NCBI GenBank assembly: GCA_017992655.1
Contig: JAGOOF010000006.1
Span: 1-17,709, forward strand
Direction: 5' to 3'
Origin: Patescibacteria group bacterium
GTDB taxonomy: Bacteria; Patescibacteriota; UBA1384
DNA: 17,709 nt
Positions 14,701 through 17,709 of the stretch are shown here, one piece after another; the first letter of the stretch is position 1, and each line of letters begins with the position of its first letter. The notes beneath the pieces are model-generated. The model saw nothing but the letters and a program-made list of their open reading frames with translations. It made no database searches and was not told the DNA's origin. The position numbers were made by a program, and so were the translations under genes.

Positions 14701-16413
14701 TTACTTATTCTTTTCTAATTCCTTAAGCAAATTTTGCATCTTTTCTATGCTCCCTTCGCGCTCGGCCTGCGCGATTTTTTCTGCAAAATCTGCTTTAATT
14801 TTATCTTTTATATTTTTTGATATTTTTTCCAAATGGGCTTCAAAATCCTTGCGTAAAACATCAACATCTGGCTCATCATTTTCGAGCATGGTTGCGACTA
14901 TTACAACTTCTTGCGCTAATTTTGGAGGCAATTCATTGAGAAAGTCTTTATTTTTCTCTAACTTCGATTCATTATACCACTTAAATACGTGTTCGTAAAC
15001 ATCGGCTACTTTACCGTTTGTAATTTTCCCGCCAAGCATAGTTTCTGCCTCCCCGATTTTATCCGGCATTAGGTGCATTAGGGCCAACAGCTTAAGCCAA
15101 ATAGAAATTTTATTTTGTTTCTGCTCCTCCGGCTCAGAAGGTTTTGTACTTTGTGTATTAATTTTGCCAAGGCTTTCCTCTATTGCTCTTTCTGTTACTG
15201 CAAGGCTTTGTGCTAAACGCCGTTTGTAATCGTCGCGCTCTACAGGGTCGGTAACTTGCGCGACAAGAGGCACTATGGTTTGGGCAATTTTTCGCTTGCT
15301 GGCCGTGGAAGAAGTTTCTCCTGCGGATAATTTTTGCCAAAGCCAGTCGAAAGCCGGCACGGCATCATTTACCACTTGCTTCCAGGCACTTGGGTCTTTC
15401 TCTACTGCTTCACCCGCATCTTTAATATCGGCAGGAAAACTTACAACGCTTGTCTGAATTCCCAGAGACCACGCCATTTCTATTGCTTTGATAGTTGCCT
15501 TAAAGCCCGCTTCGTCATTATCAAACGCAAAAACAATGTTGTTTGTGTGTCGCCTTAGTACAAGGAGATGTTCACGCGTTAATGCTGTTCCCGAGGTAGC
15601 AACCACATTTTCTGTTTTTGCTTGGTAGCTTGAAACCACATCCATTTGCCCCTCAACCACAATTGCTCTATCCGCTTCGCGTATGCTGTTCTTAGCTAGA
15701 AACAAGCCATAGAGTATTTTTGATTTGTAAAAAACAGGTGTTTCGCGGGTGTTTAAATACTTTGGCTCTTGCCCTTTTTGTAGCGCTCGCCCACTAAAAC
15801 CAACAATGTTGCCAAGTGTATCGGCAATGGGAAACATTAGACGGTCGCGAAAGTTTTCGGGGTTACCGGCAAGGTTTAAATCTGCCTGTGAAAAACCCAT
15901 TTTTTGCAAATAATCTTGCACACGTCTTACGTTGTTGGGGGCATAGCCGATTTGAAAATCGGTAATTGTTTTTTTATTTATTTTTCTGCTTTCAATGTAC
16001 TGGCGCGCATGTTCTCCCGCCTTGTGGCGCAAAAGTAGCTGGTGGTAAAGATCGGCAACTACCTTGTTTAATTCTAAAAGACGTGTTTTGTTTTGGCTTT
16101 GCTGTTTAGCGAGCTGTGGATCGCGTGCTTTTAGTTGCACACCCGCTCTTTCGGCAAGCATTTTTAAGGCATCGACAAAATCTAGCCCTTCTATTTTCAT
16201 AACAAAGCTGAAAATATCGCCCCCTTCGCCACAGCCAAAGCATTTGTAAATTTGGCGTTCCTTATTCACCATAAAGCTTGGTGTTTTTTCGTTGTGAAAA
16301 GGACACACCCCTTTGTAATTGATACCCGCTTTTTTGAGCGTTACGTACTGCCCAATAAAATCGACTACGTCGAGGCGTGATTTTATTTCTTCGGTTTGTG
16401 AATCCATATTCAT
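14701..16413 (-). CDS. dnaG: DNA primase DnaG
   Basis: Protein of 570 residues. The N-terminal CHC2 zinc finger has Cys37, His40, Cys58 and Cys61 (VCPFHNEKTPSF, IYKCFGCGEGGD). The catalytic core follows, with RLMFPIADTLGNIVGFSGRAL and a TOPRIM domain holding VVEGQMDV (Glu254) and FAFDNDEAG (Asp298, Asp300). The C-terminal part (about 420-570) is helical and divergent, as expected for the helicase-binding domain. DnaG makes RNA primers at the replication fork. It is the first gene of the dnaG-rpoD pair. No good Shine-Dalgarno precedes ATG 16413 or the in-frame ATG two codons later (16407), so the exact start is uncertain by two residues. Confidence 0.96.
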   Translation of the reverse strand: MNMDSQTEEIKSRLDVVDFIGQYVTLKKAGINYKGVCPFHNEKTPSFMVNKERQIYKCFGCGEGGDIFSFVMKIEGLDFVDALKMLAERAGVQLKARDPQLAKQQSQNKTRLLELNKVVADLYHQLLLRHKAGEHARQYIESRKINKKTITDFQIGYAPNNVRRVQDYLQKMGFSQADLNLAGNPENFRDRLMFPIADTLGNIVGFSGRALQKGQEPKYLNTRETPVFYKSKILYGLFLAKNSIREADRAIVVEGQMDVVSSYQAKTENVVATSGTALTREHLLVLRRHTNNIVFAFDNDEAGFKATIKAIEMAWSLGIQTSVVSFPADIKDAGEAVEKDPSAWKQVVNDAVPAFDWLWQKLSAGETSSTASKRKIAQTIVPLVAQVTDPVERDDYKRRLAQSLAVTERAIEESLGKINTQSTKPSEPEEQKQNKISIWLKLLALMHLMPDKIGEAETMLGGKITNGKVADVYEHVFKWYNESKLEKNKDFLNELPPKLAQEVVIVATMLENDEPDVDVLRKDFEAHLEKISKNIKDKIKADFAEKIAQAEREGSIEKMQNLLKELEKNK

Positions 16414-16493
16414 AGACTACAACAAATACAAGCAAAACGTAATAAACACGTTGTTTTTTATAAGAAATTTTGCACAAGTAAGCACAAAAAACA

Positions 16494-16523
16494 TTGATTA
16501 TTTACCCTATTTTTAGGTATAAT
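16494..16523 (+). promoter_or_regulatory. Promoter of tRNA-Ser(UGA)
   Basis: TTGATT (16494-16499), an 18-bp spacer and a perfect TATAAT (16518-16523) lie 9 nt before the mature tRNA 5' end. The spacing fits a stable-RNA promoter. Confidence 0.7.
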
Positions 16524-16532
16524 GAGGGACGT

Positions 16533-16622
16533 GGTGGGGTGTCCGAGCGGTTTAAGGAGACAGTCTTGAAAACTGTTATACTCGCAAGAGTATCGTGGGT
16601 TCGAATCCCACCCCCACCGCCA
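16533..16622 (+). tRNA. tRNA-Ser (anticodon UGA), CCA encoded
   Basis: A class II tRNA: acceptor GGTGGGG (16533-16539) with CCCCACC (16612-16618), anticodon stem ACAGT/ACTGT around CTTGAAA with anticodon TGA at 16567-16569, a long variable arm (ATACTC GCAA GAGTAT), a T-arm with loop TTCGAAT, discriminator G and encoded CCA. Its last 23 bases recur twice downstream, so the gene appears to be the anchor of a repeat array. Confidence 0.95.
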
Positions 16623-16661
16623 TGACATTATTACCAACTGCAAGTTGGTGATAATGTCATG
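16621..16661 (+). repeat. Hairpin of array unit 1, directly after tRNA-Ser
   Basis: Left arm 16621-16639 (CATGACATTATTACCAACT) and right arm 16643-16661 form a 19-bp stem with one wobble and a 3-nt loop. It overlaps the CCA end by two bases. It could stop tRNA transcription, but no T-tract follows. Confidence 0.7.
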
Positions 16662-16763
16662 AGGGTTGGGCGAGAACCCACAAATGAGAGATGTTTAGAT
16701 TTGGTATTGCTCTAGTAAAGGCACAGCTACACGAAGTTTAACAAAACATAATGTGTTGATAGA

Positions 16764-16803
16764 GAAGGGGCTTTCGCCCCTTCGAATCCCACCCCCACCG
16801 CCA
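16764..16803 (+). repeat. Second copy of the tRNA-Ser 3' end with preceding 8-bp hairpin
   Basis: GAAGGGGC (16764-16771), loop TTTC and GCCCCTTC (16776-16783) make a small hairpin. It fuses into an exact 23-bp copy of the tRNA-Ser end (16781-16803), including the discriminator G and CCA. The 5' part of a tRNA is absent, so this is not a functional tRNA. Confidence 0.8.
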
Positions 16804-16841
16804 AGACATTAGTACCAAATTCTGTTGGTGGTAATGTCTTG
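16802..16841 (+). repeat. Hairpin of array unit 2
   Basis: CAAGACATTAGTACCAA (16802-16818) pairs with TTGGTGGTAATGTCTTG (16825-16841) over 17 positions, with one mismatch and one wobble and a 6-nt loop. The sequence differs from unit 1 but the outer pairing is kept. Confidence 0.7.
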
Positions 16842-16946
16842 ATGGCAGGGATGAGAACCCACAAATGACAGAGCGTAAAGAACAAAAGTACGGTTACGAA
16901 TAAAATAAGTGTTGTAAGGATTAACAAAATATAAGGCGTTGACAGA

Positions 16947-16986
16947 GAAGGGGCTTTCGCCCCTTCGAATCCCACCCCCACCGCCA
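16947..16986 (+). repeat. Third copy of the tRNA-Ser 3' end with preceding 8-bp hairpin
   Basis: The same structure as the second copy: GAAGGGGC (16947-16954), TTTC, GCCCCTTC (16959-16966), joined to an exact 23-bp tRNA-Ser end (16964-16986). Confidence 0.8.
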
Positions 16987-17027
16987 TGTACCAGGCCAAA
17001 ATCGAAGATTTTGACTCGGTACATGGC
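16983..17027 (+). repeat. Hairpin of array unit 3, containing the GIY-YIG start codon
   Basis: Left arm 16983-17003 (GCCATGTACC...AAAATC) pairs with right arm 17007-17027 (GATTTTG...GGTACATGGC). The 21-bp imperfect stem has a 3-nt loop, two mismatches and a wobble. The ATG at 17023-17025 lies in the right arm, so in RNA the start would be base-paired. Confidence 0.65.
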
Positions 17028-17298
17028 ACCGCCAACCTTTTATTGTGTTTATGTATTATTGTCCCTAAAGGATAGTAGGTTTTATATTGGCTCAACGTCT
17101 GATCTTACAAAGAGATTCCAAGCTCATCGAAAAGGGATGGTTGATGCAACTAAAAATAGATTGCCGCTCCGATTAATATTTTATGAGGCGTATCTCAATA
17201 AATATGACGCTATTAGGCGGGAAGATTATTTAAAATCTAGTAAGGGGAAACAGACTTTAAGAAATATGCTCAAAGAGTTTTTGAAGAAAAGACGCTAA
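17023..17298 (+). CDS. Small GIY-YIG nuclease (YhbQ/UPF0213-like)
   Basis: Protein of 91 residues from ATG 17023. The GIY-YIG core is present: VYVL at the first strand, then FYIGSTSDLTKRFQAHRKG with the conserved Tyr, Gly and Arg. The usual sequence of stand-alone family members follows (KNRLPLRLIFYEAYLNKYDAIRREDYLKSSKGKQTLRNML), including the expected metal-binding Glu in FYEAY or RREDYLK. Such one-domain proteins are abundant in CPR genomes; relatives in other contexts act in DNA repair or as homing nucleases. The open frame extends upstream to 16939 through the tRNA fragment and hairpin, but that part (a PPPPP stretch) is a read-through of repeat DNA. No Shine-Dalgarno is visible. The gene lies inside unit 3 of the tRNA-end array, between its hairpin and its conserved box, suggesting it is cargo or motor of a mobile cassette. 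Confidence 0.85.
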   Translation: MAPPTFYCVYVLLSLKDSRFYIGSTSDLTKRFQAHRKGMVDATKNRLPLRLIFYEAYLNKYDAIRREDYLKSSKGKQTLRNMLKEFLKKRR

Positions 17299-17351
17299 GA
17301 TTTGTTTAAGGTTTTTGTTGCCCAAATTGCCCATATTGATGTTCTCGCTCA

Positions 17352-17391
17352 TGGTCTTTGACCAATTCGACAAGCTCATGGTCTGCGACCA
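17352..17391 (+). repeat. Two tandem mini-hairpins downstream of the GIY-YIG gene
   Basis: TGGTC-TTT-GACCA (17352-17364) and TGGTC-TGC-GACCA (17379-17391) are perfect 5-bp stems with 3-nt loops. Both are preceded by GCTCA, 27 bp apart. They lie between the nuclease gene and the conserved box of unit 3. Confidence 0.55.
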
Positions 17392-17510
17392 AGTTGTTGG
17401 TAGCAAAATCTTGATGAGTTGGGCGAGAACCCACAAATGAGAGACGCTTAAATCAACGACAATATTAATAAAGCTATAACTACAAGTTGACGAGATAATG
17501 AGTTATTAGA

Positions 17511-17709
17511 TCAGCCGACCCAGTGACTATTGGTGAACAGTATCATTATTAGCACCATTAGCGAGATGCTGGCAAAAGAATAAAGCTTATCGGCAATAGA
17601 TCCTTCTTTAATGATTTTCGGCAAAATCAGATATATCGGAAAAAGCACTAATAGAAACCTATTCATACTGATAAGCGTGCCACTAAAAATTGGGATAGCA
17701 GCAGTTAGC
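17511..17709 (-). CDS. C-terminal end of a membrane mannosyltransferase-like protein (partial)
   Basis: A minus-strand frame enters from the right edge and ends at TGA 17513-17511, giving the last 65 residues. It reads LTAAIPIFSGTLISMNRFLL, then VLFPIYLILPKI, then a second hydrophobic segment (LYSFASISLMVLIMILFTN). The pattern P-x(3)-G-x2-x-S-M-x-R-F/Y-x(4)-FP matches the C-terminal part of PIG-V/GPI-mannosyltransferase-like polytopic glycosyltransferases, which use lipid-linked sugars at the outer face of the membrane. Only the end is visible, so donor and acceptor cannot be named. The stop lies at the very end of the tRNA-Ser repeat array, which therefore fills the whole gap between the tRNA and this gene. 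Confidence 0.6.
   Translation of the reverse strand, partial: LTAAIPIFSGTLISMNRFLLVLFPIYLILPKIIKEGSIADKLYSFASISLMVLIMILFTNSHWVG

Larger units (their letters stand above)
16600..17510 (+). repeat. Three-unit cassette array built on duplicated tRNA-Ser 3' ends
   Basis: Each unit has the same order of parts: a 23-bp tRNA 3' end (T-loop to CCA) at 16600-16622, 16781-16803 and 16964-16986; an adjoining long hairpin; a conserved box containing GAGAACCCACAAATGA (16663-16691, 16850-16871, 17416-17444); and an AT-rich tail. In units 1 and 2 the tail ends in GAAGGGGC-TTTC-GCCCCTTC, whose last bases join the next tRNA piece. Copy spacing is 181 and 183 bp. Unit 3 carries the GIY-YIG gene between hairpin and box, and lacks the closing hairpin and a following tRNA piece. 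The tRNA-end repeats resemble attachment sites left by integration at a tRNA gene, but no integrase is in view. Confidence 0.75.

Noticed and set aside
13581..16413. Recoded UGA (Gly or other) as in Gracilibacteria and Absconditabacteria
   Set aside because: All conserved genes read normally with UGA as a stop, and the glycosyltransferase fragment ends on TGA.
16458..16643. Minus-strand frame across tRNA-Ser
   Set aside because: It is the antisense of the tRNA (RWGWDSNPR pattern), a common false gene.
16600..16986. Two further tRNA-Ser genes or a split/intron-containing tRNA
   Set aside because: The extra copies hold only the T-loop to CCA part. No acceptor 5' strand, D-arm or anticodon arm is present, and the first tRNA is complete without an intron.
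16939..17022. Upstream extension of the GIY-YIG protein by 28 residues
   Set aside because: It translates the small hairpin, the tRNA fragment and the unit hairpin. GIY-YIG proteins of this family start just before the VYVL strand.
16727..17095. Minus-strand frame of 122 codons with a repeated VGVGFEGAKAPSLST stretch
   Set aside because: The repeated peptide is only the antisense translation of the duplicated tRNA 3' ends and their small hairpins.

Overview
The window looks like a chromosomal piece of a Candidate Phyla Radiation (Patescibacteria) bacterium. The lineage is inferred from gene content: an AMP phosphorylase of the archaeal/CPR nucleotide-salvage type, a lipoprotein cupredoxin with an altered copper site, a membrane-anchored L,D-transpeptidase with VanW-like domains, a small stand-alone GIY-YIG nuclease and large secreted Ig/SdrD-type surface proteins. 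UGA is used as a stop, so the recoded CPR lineages (Gracilibacteria, Absconditabacteria) are unlikely. Finer placement is not possible from this sequence alone.

Layout. 1-3022 (minus): most of a >1000-residue secreted surface protein whose C-terminus lies outside the window; its start is irregular. 3028-4090: about 1 kb without a gene, filled by an array of 13 short GC-rich palindromes in (almost) alternating orientation and ending in a perfect hairpin. 4098-7695 (minus): an Ig-repeat surface protein with a C-terminal membrane anchor, an FtsB/DivIC-like division protein and an L,D-transpeptidase, i.e. a cell-envelope block. 7739-7813: a tRNA-Ile with anticodon UAU. 7853-9361 (minus): AMP phosphorylase. 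9463-10131 (plus): an Xre-type HTH fused in frame to a small heat-shock protein, behind a promoter that carries a perfect palindrome. 10197-12874: leucyl aminopeptidase, ZIP metal transporter and cupredoxin lipoprotein. 12944-16413: RNase HII, then the dnaG-rpoD pair on the opposite strand. 16533-16622: tRNA-Ser(UGA). 16600-17510: a three-unit array built on duplicated 3' ends of that tRNA gene, the last unit carrying a GIY-YIG nuclease gene. 17511-17709 (minus): C-terminus of a membrane glycosyltransferase.

Themes. (1) The best candidate for an undescribed system is the tRNA-Ser array: a 23-bp piece of tRNA 3' end occurs three times at 181-183 bp spacing, each copy followed at once by a different but still paired hairpin and then a conserved box, and one unit carries the nuclease gene. 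It resembles a tiny tRNA-targeted mobile cassette family. (2) Several genes (FtsB-like, L,D-transpeptidase, HTH-Hsp20, cupredoxin, RNase HII) have a promoter -10 element ending only 6-9 nt before the ATG and no Shine-Dalgarno, suggesting leaderless mRNAs, while the surface proteins, AMP phosphorylase, aminopeptidase and ZIP gene have clear Shine-Dalgarno sequences. (3) The AUA codon appears twice in unusual roles: an AUA-decoding tRNA-Ile(UAU), and a possible AUA start of the large surface protein.
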